Part shown: in pieces, positions 54,161 through 63,681 of the stretch
Layout: every line of letters begins with the position of its first letter
How positions within the stretch are numbered: the stretch's first letter is position 1
NCBI RefSeq assembly: GCF_003730135.1
Contig: NZ_RJVO01000002.1
Location: forward strand, 496,001-560,000
Length of the DNA stretch: 64,000 nucleotides
Direction: 5' to 3'
From: Stagnimonas aquatica
Lineage (GTDB): Bacteria > Pseudomonadota > Gammaproteobacteria > Nevskiales > Nevskiaceae
Notes under the pieces: model-generated
The model's database searches: none
Told to the model about the DNA's origin: nothing
What the model saw: the letters and a program-made list of their open reading frames with translations, nothing else
Translations under genes and position numbers: made by a program

Positions 54161-56119
54161 TTAGGGGCGATACCAGATCGGCGACGACCAGGCCCGCTCC
54201 TGGATGGTCTTGGGATAGTCGGCGTTGCAGCAGTCGGCGTAGGCGTCCGGCACCGCGTCGGGATTGCTGCAATCCACCCCCGCCGCGAGGCACTGGCGCG
54301 TCGCCCAGCGGCAGCTGGGGTTTTCCAGCACGCGGGCGTAGTAGAAGGCCGACTGGGCGGCGTCGAACTCCGGGTCTTCCCAGACCGCGCAGAGGCTGGC
54401 GTAGCCGCTGCCAGTGGGCTCGCAGCTGGAAAGATCGACGCTCGCGCCGTTGTTGGGCTCACCGGCCACCTCATAGACCTTCTCCTGGCTGCTGCCGTCG
54501 GCATTGAGCCAGCCCTTGACGATCTGGATGCGCTGCAAGGGGTTTGCCACCTCGATGCCCTGCCCCGGATCGCGCAGCGCCGAGACCGCGAAACGCGGCC
54601 GCGCGCCGGCCGGCACCGGCTTCAGATCGCCGCCCATCGGCACCCCCAGCGCATAGCCCTGCTGCACGAAGTCGCGGCGGCCGCAGAGATCGCTAGGCAG
54701 TTCGGCGCCGCCGAAGAAGCGCAGCACCGGCCGGGTGCCGCTGGTGGCATAGGCCTCACGGCGGCGCATGGCGGCGAACAGCGAGTCGCGGCTGTTCTCC
54801 TCGGCCCAGAGCACGGCGAGGCCGCCCGGGCTGTTCTCGATACGGTCGGTGAGGCCGGCCGGCAGTTCGCCACGGGCGCTGCCGCCGGCTCCGCCGTGAC
54901 CGGGGTAGTCGATCTCGGCGGCATTGCCGGGCGTACCCAGATGGGTGTCGGAGCTGCCGATGAAGCCGTACTTGAAGGGATTGGCGCCCAGCTCGCGCTC
55001 CAGGCGCAGGCCGTCCTTGAGCGCCGCGCGCAGATAGTCCTGCTCCAGCGGCGCGCCGCTGGCCTGCGGGCTGACCTGGCTGCCGATGAAGTTGCGGTAA
55101 GGCAAGAGCTCGAAGCCGCACTGCTCGTCGGCCAGGCCGGCACCGGTGGTGCCCAGGCATTCCGACTGACCCTTGTGCTGGTAGATCTCGGCCAGCGGCT
55201 CGTTGAGCTGGCGCTGCCGGGCCAGCTCGGCGTCATAGGGCAGGCCGCGGGCATCGCGGGTCTGGAACATCAGGCCGCCGGAGAGATTGGAGTTGTGCGG
55301 GATGGTCAGGTAGTCGCAGCCCTGCGCGCTCTGGCACTGCGCCGACAAGGCCTGCCAGAGCAGCTCCGGCGCCGGGTATTCCTGGTAGGAGGGCGGAATC
55401 TCCGGCACCACCGCGCTGCGGAAGATCACGTTGCGGTGCAGGTTGTTGGACAGCGGCGCGGCGGTGTACTCGTAGCCGACGAAGCTGGTGAAGCGGCATT
55501 CGGCGCTGTCGTCGTTGTAGGCCGCCGCCGCCTGCTGGATGTCGCGCCAGGGTGTCTTCGCCGCCTCCAGGCAGCGCTCGCCGCCGAGGCCGCAGAACGG
55601 CAAACGCGGGATCGGCAGTCCACCCACCGAAACCAGGCCGGGACCGAGGAAATTGAACAGGATGAAGGACTGCGCCGGCGCCGCGCGGTAGAGCAGGCAC
55701 TCCGGCGAGTTGTAGCCGGGGAGGTCGGGGTTGGTGCAGATCTCGGTCTCCCCGAACAGCTCGCCGTGATCGGTCACCGCCGCGAAGTCCAGCGGCCGCG
55801 CCAGCTGCGAATAGCGCAGCGGCTCGCCCTGCTCGTTGTAGGGCTGGATGCCCAGGCGCTCGCCCAGCGCGAAGCGGTAGGCCTCGTGCGGACCGATCAG
55901 GGTGCCTTGGGTATTGGCGTCCAGCGAGTACTTGGTATGGACGTGCAGATCGCCGAAGAACGGCTGGCGCAGCGCCTGGTAGTTGCCGCATTTGGCGCCG
56001 GCCACCGGCGGCGTGCCGGTTTCGGGCGGAGCACTGTCCCCGCAGGCCACCAGCCCCAGCGTCGCCAGTGCCAGGAAAATACCCGCCGCCGACCCTGGCC
56101 GCCTCGCGCTGCTCGCCAT
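54161..56119 (-). CDS. DUF3604 lipoprotein
   Basis: The 652-residue protein has a lipoprotein signal (IFLALATLGLVACGDS, lipobox LVAC). The DUF3604 body opens with QPFFGDLHVHTKYSLDANTQGT and has FAAVTDHGELFGE, SSDTHLGTPGNA and YATSGTRPVLRFFGG. These histidine/aspartate motifs recall PHP-type phosphoesterases, so a metal-dependent hydrolase activity is plausible but not established. ATG 56119 has GGAGAG upstream. It is the first gene of the operon with a PPIase and a HupE-like protein. Confidence 0.92.
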   Translation of the reverse strand: MASSARRPGSAAGIFLALATLGLVACGDSAPPETGTPPVAGAKCGNYQALRQPFFGDLHVHTKYSLDANTQGTLIGPHEAYRFALGERLGIQPYNEQGEPLRYSQLARPLDFAAVTDHGELFGETEICTNPDLPGYNSPECLLYRAAPAQSFILFNFLGPGLVSVGGLPIPRLPFCGLGGERCLEAAKTPWRDIQQAAAAYNDDSAECRFTSFVGYEYTAAPLSNNLHRNVIFRSAVVPEIPPSYQEYPAPELLWQALSAQCQSAQGCDYLTIPHNSNLSGGLMFQTRDARGLPYDAELARQRQLNEPLAEIYQHKGQSECLGTTGAGLADEQCGFELLPYRNFIGSQVSPQASGAPLEQDYLRAALKDGLRLERELGANPFKYGFIGSSDTHLGTPGNAAEIDYPGHGGAGGSARGELPAGLTDRIENSPGGLAVLWAEENSRDSLFAAMRRREAYATSGTRPVLRFFGGAELPSDLCGRRDFVQQGYALGVPMGGDLKPVPAGARPRFAVSALRDPGQGIEVANPLQRIQIVKGWLNADGSSQEKVYEVAGEPNNGASVDLSSCEPTGSGYASLCAVWEDPEFDAAQSAFYYARVLENPSCRWATRQCLAAGVDCSNPDAVPDAYADCCNADYPKTIQERAWSSPIWYRP

Positions 56120-56215
56120 CGTCTCTCTCCAAAAAACGTGTTTTGTAACCGCTCCGGTACGTCGCCGGAATGGATATGGATAGACCGTTTGCCCAGCCTC
56201 AGGATTTCGATCTAG

Positions 56216-56366
56216 TCCCCTCCCCCGCTGGCGGGGGAGAGCTAGGGCGGCGGCGTCAGCCCGCAGTAGCCGCCAAACGCCCCCATCCCGCCGTTGGTTA
56301 GCTTGGAGTGACATTGGTCACTCCTCGCCGGGGCCAACACCTCCCACCGCCAGCGGGGGAAGGAGT
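56216..56366. repeat. GC-rich compound inverted repeat
   Basis: CCCCTCCCCCGC-TGGC-GGGGGAG (56218-56240 region) at one side and CACCTCCCACCGCCAGCGGGGG at the other flank a GGAGTGAC-ATTG-GTCACTCC hairpin (56306-56325). The GCGGGGGAG part is shared with the other elements of the window. It separates the DUF3604 operon promoter from the end of an SDR gene. Confidence 0.65.
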
Positions 56367-57143
56367 TCAGCTTGTCTTGTTGGCGCTGGCCGCCGCCAGA
56401 AACGCCGGCCGCTCGCCGCCACCGTGCAGCACCAGATTGGTTCCCGAAGCATAGGCCGCCGCCGGCGAGGACAGCCAGACGCAGGCCTCGCCGATGTCGC
56501 GCGGCTCGGCCAGGCGGCCGAGCGGGATGGTGGCAGCGACTGCGGCGACGCCCTCGGCATCGCCGAAATGCAGGTCGGCATGCTCGGTGAGCACCGGCCC
56601 CGGACTGATGGCGGTGAGGCGCACCTTGGGCGCCCATTCCACCGCCAGCGATTGCACCAGACTCAGCACCGCCGCCTTGGCCGCCCCGTAGGCAGCGGTG
56701 CCCGGCGAGGGACGCAGTGCCGAGATGCTGGCGATGAAGACGATGCTGCCGCCGCCGGCCTGCTGCTGCATGAGCGCATTGGCCTTCTGCGCAAGGTGCA
56801 GGGGCGCCAGCAGATTGAGCGCGAAGATCTTCTCGTGGAAGCGCGGCGAGGCTTTGTCGGCCAGTGCGAAGGGCGCACCGCCGGCATTGTTGACCAGCAC
56901 GTCGAGGCGGCCGTGGCGCTCGGCGATGGTGGCGAACAGTGCCTCGACGGCGGCGTGGTCACGGACATCGCAGGCGATGAACTCGGCGCGCCGGCCCGCC
57001 ACTGCCGGCAGTTCGGCGGGCGTTTCACGGCCGCAGACGATCACCGTCGCGCCGTGCGCGAGAAAGCATTCGGAGATGCCACGGCCGACGCCCTTCGCGC
57101 CGCCGGTGACCAGGACCACGTTTGATTCCGCCACTGGAGCCAT
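56367..57143 (-). CDS. Short-chain dehydrogenase/reductase (SDR)
   Basis: The roughly 258-residue enzyme has the nucleotide motif VTGGAKGVGRGIS, the LVNNAGG motif, the serine in FIASISALRP and catalytic YGAAKAA, followed by AISPGPVLTEHAD. It is a complete classical SDR. It is divergent from the meta-cleavage operon starting at 57320 and may act in the same pathway. The ATG at 57143 gives the usual length; a GTG at 57176 would add 11 residues. Confidence 0.9.
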   Translation of the reverse strand: MAPVAESNVVLVTGGAKGVGRGISECFLAHGATVIVCGRETPAELPAVAGRRAEFIACDVRDHAAVEALFATIAERHGRLDVLVNNAGGAPFALADKASPRFHEKIFALNLLAPLHLAQKANALMQQQAGGGSIVFIASISALRPSPGTAAYGAAKAAVLSLVQSLAVEWAPKVRLTAISPGPVLTEHADLHFGDAEGVAAVAATIPLGRLAEPRDIGEACVWLSSPAAAYASGTNLVLHGGGERPAFLAAASANKTS

Positions 57144-57319
57144 TCCTCGATCCGGCGTCCCCGTGTTCCGCGCCACGGCCCTACGCCCGCTGATGTACTG
57201 GACGACATGCTAGGCCAAGGGCTGCGGGCTTCCGTAGTCCGATTGGGTGACGCTGCTGAGCACCCGTTTGGCAAACATGCGCGGCACTCACACGCCGCCT
57301 GCCGGGAGCCTCCCGCCGC

Positions 57320-58162
57320 ATGTCCAGCCCTACCCCCAATCTGCCGGTGCCGGAAGGCCGTTACGTCACCCTGGCCAATGGCTACCGCATCCACTACCTC
57401 GACGAAGGCAGTGGGCCGGTGGTGGTGTTCCTGCACGGCTCCGGCAACGGCGCCAGCGGCTACAGCAATTTCAAGGGCAACTACCCGGCGCTGGTGCAGG
57501 CCGGCTACCGGGTGATCCTGCCCGATCTGATCGGCTTCGGTTACTCCGACAAGCCCGACAACGTCGAATACCCGCTGGCCTTCTTCGTCGAATGCGTCAA
57601 GCAGGCGCTGGATGTGATCGGGGTCGAGAAGTACACGCTGATCGGCAACTCGCTGGGCGGCGCGGTGGCACTGGGCTTTGCGCTGACGCACCCGCAGAAC
57701 GTCGAGCGGCTGGTGCTGATGGCGCCGGGCGGCGTCAGCGACATGCCGGACTATCTCGCCATGCCGGGCATGGCGGCGATGTTCGCGCACATCGCCACCG
57801 GCCAACCGTTCACCCACGAGACCATGAAGGCGTTCTTCATCAAGGCCTTCGTGGTCAACCCGGATTGCGTCGACGACGCCCTGGTCGCCGAGCGGCTGGC
57901 GCTGATGAAGCTACAGAACCCGCAGGTGATGAAGACCATGAAGGTGCCCAACCTCACCGAGCGCCTGGGCGAGATCGAATGCCCGGCGCTGACGCTCTGG
58001 GGCATCAATGAAAACATGATGCCGGAGAACGGCATCCTGCGACTCGCCAAGGGGCTGAAGAACGGCCGTCTGCTGACCGTGCCCAACTGCGGACACTGGG
58101 TGATGATCGAACACCGCGAGCTGTTCAATCGCACGGTGCTGGACTTTCTGCGCCATGGATAA
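57320..58162 (+). CDS. Meta-cleavage product hydrolase (alpha/beta hydrolase, BphD/HsaD/MhpC type)
   Basis: The 280-residue enzyme should hydrolyse the C-C bond of a meta-cleavage product, giving 2-hydroxypenta-2,4-dienoate and an acid. The oxyanion segment HGSGNGASGYSNFKGN resembles the HGxGxGAxxxSNF pattern of the group. The nucleophile is S111 in IGNSLGG and the histidine H259 in NCGHW. At the acid position the usual GxxD is GINE (E231), a conservative change. ATG 57320 follows GGGAG. It opens the lower-pathway gene set, although a repeat element separates it from the next gene. Confidence 0.9.
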   Translation: MSSPTPNLPVPEGRYVTLANGYRIHYLDEGSGPVVVFLHGSGNGASGYSNFKGNYPALVQAGYRVILPDLIGFGYSDKPDNVEYPLAFFVECVKQALDVIGVEKYTLIGNSLGGAVALGFALTHPQNVERLVLMAPGGVSDMPDYLAMPGMAAMFAHIATGQPFTHETMKAFFIKAFVVNPDCVDDALVAERLALMKLQNPQVMKTMKVPNLTERLGEIECPALTLWGINENMMPENGILRLAKGLKNGRLLTVPNCGHWVMIEHRELFNRTVLDFLRHG

Positions 58163-58187
58163 GGTTTCGTGCGTGTCGGCGGGCAAG

Positions 58188-58265
58188 GCCCCCACCCTAG
58201 CCCTCCCCCGCACGCGGGGGAGGGAACTTGATAGCCATCCCCCGCGTGCGGGGGAGGGTTGGGTG
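58188..58265. repeat. Composite REP-like repeat in the meta-cleavage operon
   Basis: Two facing elements are visible: CCACCCTAGCCCTCCCCCGC-AC-GCGGGGGAGGG and CCCCCGC-GT-GCGGGGGAGGGTTGGGTGGGGG. The outer GGCCCCCACCC and GGGTGGGGGC ends are also complementary. The element ends about 10 bp before the hydratase start, so its G-rich end lies where the ribosome-binding site should be. Confidence 0.8.
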
Positions 58266-58276
58266 GGGGCGCCGAC

Positions 58277-59074
58277 ATGGCACTGAACCCAGCCCGCATC
58301 CAGACCCTCGGCGACGAGTTGTTCGCCGCGCTGCGCGCGCGCTCCGTGCTGGAGCCACTCACCAACCGCGAAGCCGGCATCGACATCGACGACGCCTACC
58401 GCATCTCGCTGCGCTTTCTCGAACGCCGCACCGCCGAAGGCGAGCGCGTGGTCGGCAAGAAGATCGGGGTTACCTCCAAGCCGGTGCAGGACATGCTCGG
58501 CGTGCACCAGCCGGACTTCGGCTTTCTCACCGACCGCATGTGGGTGCAGAACGGCAGCACCGTCTCCATCGCCGGAGCCGGGATGATCCAGCCGCGCGCC
58601 GAAGGCGAGATCGCCTTCGTGCTGAAGAAGGACCTGAAGGGCCCGGGCGTCACCGAGGATCAGGTGCTGGACGCCACCGACTACGTCTCGCCCTGCTTCG
58701 AGATCGTCGATTCCCGCATCCGCGACTGGAAGATCAAGATCCAGGACACCGTCGCCGACAACGCCTCTTGCGGCGTGTTCGTGATCGGCCCGGACCGCGT
58801 CAAGCCGCAGGCGCTCGATCTGGCGGCGGTGAAGATGGACATCGCCAAGAACGGCGCCCATGTCGCCTCCGGCCTGGGCTCGGCGGTGCAGGGTCACCCG
58901 GCCACGGCGGTCGCCTGGCTCGCCAATACGCTGGGGCGCTTCGGCATTCCCTTCCTCGCCGGCGAGGTGATCCTGTCCGGCTCGCTGGCACCGCTGCTGC
59001 CGGCACTGCCCGGCGACCGCTTCGAGATGACGCTGGCCGGGATTGGTGCGGCCTCCATTTCCTTCGAGGCCTGA
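58277..59074 (+). CDS. 2-oxopent-4-enoate hydratase (2-hydroxypenta-2,4-dienoate hydratase)
   Basis: The 265-residue enzyme hydrates 2-hydroxypenta-2,4-dienoate to 4-hydroxy-2-oxovalerate. Family motifs are clear: [72 protein letters not shown], and [20 protein letters not shown] 58277 lies right after a REP-like repeat, so no ordinary Shine-Dalgarno is present except G-runs of the repeat. It is the MhpD/BphH/HsaE-type step, followed by the dehydrogenase-aldolase pair. Confidence 0.94.
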   Translation: MALNPARIQTLGDELFAALRARSVLEPLTNREAGIDIDDAYRISLRFLERRTAEGERVVGKKIGVTSKPVQDMLGVHQPDFGFLTDRMWVQNGSTVSIAGAGMIQPRAEGEIAFVLKKDLKGPGVTEDQVLDATDYVSPCFEIVDSRIRDWKIKIQDTVADNASCGVFVIGPDRVKPQALDLAAVKMDIAKNGAHVASGLGSAVQGHPATAVAWLANTLGRFGIPFLAGEVILSGSLAPLLPALPGDRFEMTLAGIGAASISFEA

Positions 59075-59100
59075 GGCCTCCAACGCTGAAGACGAAAGTC

Positions 59101-60018
59101 ATGACCAAGATCAAGTGCGCCATCATCGGGCCCGGCAACATCGGCACCGACCTGATCTACAAGCTCAAGCGCAGCCCGGTGCTGGACCCGGTGTGGATGG
59201 TCGGCATCGACCCCACCTCCGAGGGCCTCAAGCGCGCCCGCGAAATGGGCCTGAAGACCACCGACCAGGGCGTCGACGGCCTGCTGCCGCACGTGCTGGC
59301 CGACGGCGTGCAGATCGCCTTCGACGCCACCAGCGCCTACGTCCACAAGTCCAACTCCGACAAGCTCAATGCGCTCGGCGTGCTGATGGTGGATCTCACG
59401 CCCGCCGCCATCGGCGGCCTCTGCGTGCCGCCGGTGAATCTGGAGACGCATGCCAAGGCACAGGCGATGAACGTCAACATGATCTCCTGCGCCGGCCAGG
59501 CGACCATCCCGATGGTCAACGCGGTATCGCGCATCCAGCCGGTCGGCTATGCCGAGATCATCGCCACGGTGTCCTCAAAGTCGATCGGCCCCGGCACCCG
59601 CGCCAATCTCGACGAGTTCACCTACACCACCTCCAACGCGGTCTGCGCGGTCGGCGGCTCGCGCACCGGCAAGGCGCTGGTGATCATCAACCCGGCCGAT
59701 CCGCCGATGATCATGCGCAACACCATCTACTGCCTCACCGACGACGAACCGGACCAGGAGCGCATCCGCGAGTCGGTGCTGGCGATGGTGAAGGAAGTGC
59801 AGAAGTACGTGCCCGGCTACCGGCTGGTGAACGGCCCGGTGTTCGACGGCAAGAAGGTCGCGACCTTCATGGAAGTCGCCGGCCTCGGCGACTACCTGCC
59901 GACCTATGCCGGCAACCTCGACATCATGACCGCCGCCGCCGCGCGCACCGCCGAGATGTTCGCGACCGAGATTCTGGCGGGCCGCTACCAGCTGAAGGCA
60001 TTGAAGGAGGCCGCGTAA
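59101..60018 (+). CDS. mhpF: Acetaldehyde dehydrogenase (acylating)
   Basis: The 305-residue enzyme turns acetaldehyde (or propanal) and CoA into acyl-CoA with NAD+. It has the N-terminal Rossmann motif [11 protein letters not shown], the catalytic cysteine in [13 protein letters not shown], and the aldolase-contact region [15 protein letters not shown]. It is equivalent to MhpF, BphJ, DmpF and HsaG. It overlaps the aldolase gene by 1 nt (TAATG), as expected for enzymes that form a substrate-channelling complex. Confidence 0.96.
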   Translation: MTKIKCAIIGPGNIGTDLIYKLKRSPVLDPVWMVGIDPTSEGLKRAREMGLKTTDQGVDGLLPHVLADGVQIAFDATSAYVHKSNSDKLNALGVLMVDLTPAAIGGLCVPPVNLETHAKAQAMNVNMISCAGQATIPMVNAVSRIQPVGYAEIIATVSSKSIGPGTRANLDEFTYTTSNAVCAVGGSRTGKALVIINPADPPMIMRNTIYCLTDDEPDQERIRESVLAMVKEVQKYVPGYRLVNGPVFDGKKVATFMEVAGLGDYLPTYAGNLDIMTAAAARTAEMFATEILAGRYQLKALKEAA

Positions 60019-61073
60019 TGGGCGAGCTCAAGAACCTCAAGGGCCGCAAGGTCCTGGTCCACGACATGGCGCTGCGCGATGGCATGCATGCCAAGCGCGA
60101 GCAGATCTCCACCGCGCAGATGATCGAGGTCGCGACCAAGCTCGACGACGCCGGCGTGCCACTGATCCAGGTCTCGCACGGCGCCGGACTCGGCGGCAAT
60201 TCGCTGCAGCACGGCTTCGCCATGCACAGCAACGAGGAGTACTGGGACGCGGTGGTCCCGAAGATGAAGCAGGCGAAGATTTCCTGCCTGCTGATTCCCG
60301 GCCTCGGCACCATGAAGGAGTTGCAGAGCGCCTACGACCACGGCGTGCGCAGCGTGCATGTCGCCACCCATTGCACCGAGGCCGACACCAGCCCGCAGCA
60401 CATCGCCTATGCGCGCAAGCTGGGCATGGATGCCACCGGCTTTTTGATGATGGCGCACCTCAACGATCCGAAAGGCCTCGCCGAGCAGGGCAAGCTGATG
60501 GAGAGCTACGGCGCGCAGACCATCTACGTCACCGACTCCGCCGGCTACATGCTGCCGAGCGATGTCATCGCCCGAGTGCGGGCGCTGCGCGAGGTGCTGA
60601 AGCCGGAAACCGAGATCGGCTTCCACGGCCATCACAACCTCGGCATGGGCATCGCCAACTCCATCGCCGCGATTGAAGAAGGCGCCAGCCGCATCGATGC
60701 CTCGGTCGGCGGGCTGGGCGCCGGTGCCGGCAATACCCCGCTGGAGGTCTTCGTCGCGGTCTGCGACCGCATGGGGATTGAAACGGGCTGCGACCTGTTC
60801 AAGCTGATGGACCTGACGCAGGAGGTGATCTTCCCGCTGATGGATCACATCGTCCGCGTCGACCGCTCCTCGCTGACATTGGGCTTCGCCGGCGTCTACT
60901 CGACCTTCCTGCTGCACGCCGACCGAGCCGGCAAGAAGTACGGCCTGCCGGCGCGCGACATCCTGGTCGAACTGGGCCGCAAGAAGATGATCGGCGGCCA
61001 GGAAGACATGATCGAGGACACCGCCCTGACCATGGCCAAGGAGCGCGGCCTGTTCAAGGACAAGGCCGCGTAA
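60018..61073 (+). CDS. mhpE: 4-hydroxy-2-oxovalerate aldolase
   Basis: The 351-residue metal-dependent aldolase splits 4-hydroxy-2-oxovalerate to pyruvate and acetaldehyde. The HMGL-like barrel starts [18 protein letters not shown], with catalytic R and D in LRDG. The metal histidines are in [11 protein letters not shown], and the C-terminal DmpG communication domain follows. GGAGG lies 8 nt before ATG 60018. Equivalent to BphI, DmpG and HsaF. It completes the lower meta-cleavage pathway together with the two upstream genes. Confidence 0.96.
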   Translation: MGELKNLKGRKVLVHDMALRDGMHAKREQISTAQMIEVATKLDDAGVPLIQVSHGAGLGGNSLQHGFAMHSNEEYWDAVVPKMKQAKISCLLIPGLGTMKELQSAYDHGVRSVHVATHCTEADTSPQHIAYARKLGMDATGFLMMAHLNDPKGLAEQGKLMESYGAQTIYVTDSAGYMLPSDVIARVRALREVLKPETEIGFHGHHNLGMGIANSIAAIEEGASRIDASVGGLGAGAGNTPLEVFVAVCDRMGIETGCDLFKLMDLTQEVIFPLMDHIVRVDRSSLTLGFAGVYSTFLLHADRAGKKYGLPARDILVELGRKKMIGGQEDMIEDTALTMAKERGLFKDKAA

Positions 61074-61084
61074 GGAGCGCCAGC

Positions 61085-61567
61085 ATGCCGAACATCGCGG
61101 TCACCGACGATCTCGGCAGTTGGATGGCCCTGCAGCCGTCCATGGCGCCCGGCCTGGTGGCGTTCAGCAATGCGGTCTATGGCCAGAGCCAGTTGCCGCG
61201 ACGCGTGCAGGAGATCGCCCGCATGCGCATCGCGCTCGCCAACGAGTGCAGCGTCTGCCAGGGCGCGCGCTGGGCGGCAGGCAGCGATGACGGCCTCGAC
61301 GAGGCCTTCTACGCGCAGGTTGCCGACTGGCGGCTATCCCCCATTTACAGCCCGCGCGAGAAGCTCGCCGCCGAGTATGCCGAGCGCTTCGCCAGCGACC
61401 ATGTCGGGCTCCGGGCCGACGCCGGCTTCTGGCAGCGCCTGCGCGCCGACTTCAGCGATGCCGAGATCGTCGATCTCGCCCTGTGCTGCGCGCTCTGGCT
61501 GGGCGCCGGCCGCACCATGCGGGTGCTGGATGTCGGCCAGAGCTGTGCGCTGACTCTCGGCGGCTGA
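61085..61567 (+). CDS. Carboxymuconolactone decarboxylase-family (AhpD-like fold) protein
   Basis: A 160-residue helical protein of the CMD/AhpD family, recognised from RRVQEIARMRIALANECSVCQGARWAAG. It has a CxxC pair (C55, C58), which in AhpD-like proteins supports peroxidase or disulfide-reductase chemistry. The histidine four residues after the second cysteine in AhpD is Arg62 here, so that activity may be lost. It begins 11 bp after the aldolase gene, so it belongs to the same operon. Its role in the pathway is unknown. Confidence 0.88.
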   Translation: MPNIAVTDDLGSWMALQPSMAPGLVAFSNAVYGQSQLPRRVQEIARMRIALANECSVCQGARWAAGSDDGLDEAFYAQVADWRLSPIYSPREKLAAEYAERFASDHVGLRADAGFWQRLRADFSDAEIVDLALCCALWLGAGRTMRVLDVGQSCALTLGG

Positions 61568-61585
61568 TCCCCTGATCCGGCCGCT

Positions 61586-63451
61586 TCAGTGCGGCTTCTG
61601 CAACAGCCGCCGGTACAGGGTGCTGCGGCTGACGCCCAGACGCCGTGCGGCGGCGGAGACATTGCCCTCGGCCGCCGCCAGTGCGCTACGCATCGCCCCT
61701 TCGGCCAGCGCGCTGAGCGTAGCCTCGGTGGACACCGCCGCGAAGGGCTGTGGCGGATCGCGCAGGGCCGGCGGCAGATCGTCCAGCGTGAGCCGGCAAT
61801 CGGGGCCGGCCAGCGCCAGCAGCGCACGCAGGCAGGAGACCAGCTCGCGGTAGTTGCCCGGCCAGTCGTGCGCCGCCAGCCGCGCCATCAGCTCGGCCGG
61901 AAGTGCCGACGGGGGGCCGGCTTGCAGCCGGATCCAGAGGTCGGCGATCAGGCCGGGCAGATCGGCGTGCTCGCGCAAGGCCGGCAGCGGCAGCGTGTAC
62001 TGCGCGATGCGGTAGTAGAGATCGGCGCGGAAGCGGCCCTCGGCCACCGCCTGGCGCAGATCGCGGTGGGTGGCGCAGATCAGGCGGAAGTCCACCGCCA
62101 CCGGCTTGCCGCCACCGAGCGGCGTCACCTCGCGCTGCTGCAAGACCCGCAGCAGCCGCGACTGCAAGGCCAGCGGCATGTCGCCGATCTCGTCCAGGAA
62201 CAGCACGCCGCCCTGCGCCTGGCGCAGCAGGCCGACGGCACCGCGCCGGCGTGCGCCGGTAAAGGCGCCTTCCTCATAGCCGAACAGCTCGGACTCGATG
62301 AGATTTTCCGGCAGCGCCGCGCAGTTCACCGCCACCAGTGGCGCCTGGGCGCGGCTGCAGGCGGCGTGCAACTGCCGCGCGAACACCTCCTTGCCGGCGC
62401 CAGTCTCGCCTTGCAGCAGCACCGGCAGATCGGCGTCGAGGATCCGGCTGGCGCGTGCTAAAGCCTGACGGGCGGCGGCATCGAGCACGATGGCCTCGGT
62501 GATCGGCGTCGGACGAGCCGGCACGCCAGCAGCCGTCGCGCTCAGCGCCAGCGGCCTCGCCGCCTCGGCGTCCAGCCGGCCGTGAAACTCGCGCCCGCGC
62601 AGCCCCCGCAACGGCTGGCCGTCGCGCAACTGCGACAGCGTGGTGCCGAACAGCTCGGAATAGCGGCACTGGCCGAGGCTGTCCCAGTCCAGCCCCAGCA
62701 GCGCCAGGGCGTGGCGGTTGGCGGCGATCAGGCGCGGGCCATCGAACACCAGAACACCCTCGCGCGCGGTGCCCAGGTGGCTGCGCTCGCTGTGCAGGCG
62801 TAGCACCTGGCAGTGCGGGTAACGGCCCTCGAACAGCCGGTGCTCGATCTGGTCCACCACCACCCGCAGCAGACCCAGGGCGTGGGCATGCGGCAGCGCC
62901 GCGTGGCCGGAGAGATCGAGCGCGCCGGCAAGCCGGCCATCCGGTTCCAGGATCGGCGCGGCGTGGCAGCTCAGGATGCGGTGCGGCGCGAAGTAGTGCT
63001 CGGCGCCATGCACCGCCACCGGCCGGCGCTCGATCAGCGCCATGCCGATGGCATTGGTGCCGGTCGCGGCCTCGTGCCACTGTACGCCCGGACGCAGCGC
63101 CACACGCGCCGCCTTGTCGGCGAAATCGGTGCTGCCGACCGCGTCCAGCACCAGGCCCTGCGGGTCGGTGAGGATCACCACGCTGTCGGTGTCGCGGGCA
63201 TCGAGATACAGCGCCTCGATCTCCGGCCGGCACAGGCGGCGCAGTTGCTCGTGGCGCTCGCAGGCTTCGCGCAGGCCGCCGCTGGACAGCGCCGCCACCT
63301 CGGGGGTCTTGGCGGCTTCCAGGCCTAGCGCCGCGCAGCGGGTCCAGGAGCGCAGGATAGGCTCGGCGATCAGGCCGCGCGGCGTGCGGCCGTCCTCGAA
63401 GAAGCGGCGTCTGGCGGCCAGCACCGCTTGATGGTCGTTGGTGGCTTGCAT
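61586..63451 (-). CDS. AcoR-type sigma-54-dependent transcriptional activator
   Basis: The 621-residue activator has an N-terminal GAF-type sensor region (about residues 60-190, with [24 protein letters not shown]) and a PAS-like part (about 215-260). An AAA+ domain follows with Walker [15 protein letters not shown] and Walker [14 protein letters not shown] Fis-type helix-turn-helix ([20 protein letters not shown]) ends the protein. This is the AcoR layout, which often senses aldehydes, acetoin or alcohols. It is divergent from an aldehyde dehydrogenase gene with a sigma-54 promoter, its likely target. Confidence 0.94.
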   Translation of the reverse strand: MQATNDHQAVLAARRRFFEDGRTPRGLIAEPILRSWTRCAALGLEAAKTPEVAALSSGGLREACERHEQLRRLCRPEIEALYLDARDTDSVVILTDPQGLVLDAVGSTDFADKAARVALRPGVQWHEAATGTNAIGMALIERRPVAVHGAEHYFAPHRILSCHAAPILEPDGRLAGALDLSGHAALPHAHALGLLRVVVDQIEHRLFEGRYPHCQVLRLHSERSHLGTAREGVLVFDGPRLIAANRHALALLGLDWDSLGQCRYSELFGTTLSQLRDGQPLRGLRGREFHGRLDAEAARPLALSATAAGVPARPTPITEAIVLDAAARQALARASRILDADLPVLLQGETGAGKEVFARQLHAACSRAQAPLVAVNCAALPENLIESELFGYEEGAFTGARRRGAVGLLRQAQGGVLFLDEIGDMPLALQSRLLRVLQQREVTPLGGGKPVAVDFRLICATHRDLRQAVAEGRFRADLYYRIAQYTLPLPALREHADLPGLIADLWIRLQAGPPSALPAELMARLAAHDWPGNYRELVSCLRALLALAGPDCRLTLDDLPPALRDPPQPFAAVSTEATLSALAEGAMRSALAAAEGNVSAAARRLGVSRSTLYRRLLQKPH

Positions 63452-63467
63452 GGGTCTCCTCGGTCAC

Positions 63468-63484
63468 TGTCGCAATCTGCGACA
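63468..63484. promoter_or_regulatory. Palindromic probable activator site
   Basis: TGTCGC-AATCT-GCGACA is a perfect inverted repeat. It is 17 bp upstream of the activator start codon and about 170 bp before the predicted aldehyde dehydrogenase transcript start, a suitable enhancer position for the AcoR-type protein. Confidence 0.6.
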
Positions 63485-63625
63485 CCTGTTCCGCACCCTG
63501 TTTCCCCAAGTTACATAGACGCGGCGCAAACGCAAACGACGCGGCTCGGCGGAAGCCGCGAGCACCGCCGACTTTCCTTCTGCGATCAAGCGAATAGCCC
63601 AGCCACCCCGACCTTGGCCGCAGGC

Positions 63626-63641
63626 TGGCATGGGCACTGCC
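63626..63641 (+). promoter_or_regulatory. Sigma-54 promoter of the aldehyde dehydrogenase gene
   Basis: TGGCATGGGCACTGCC fits TGGCACG-N4-TTGCW except at three positions (C to T, T to C, and the last base) and retains the GG and GC pairs at exact spacing. The transcript would start near 63652, 30 nt before the ATG, just before GGAGGAG. Confidence 0.75.
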
Positions 63642-63681
63642 CCCCGGAGACGGACACCACAACAACGGAGGAGCCTCACCG

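Noticed and set aside
57144-57319. Sigma-54-like promoter before the meta-cleavage hydrolase
   Set aside because: TTGGCAAACATGCGCGG has the -24 GG but no GC at the correct -12 spacing.
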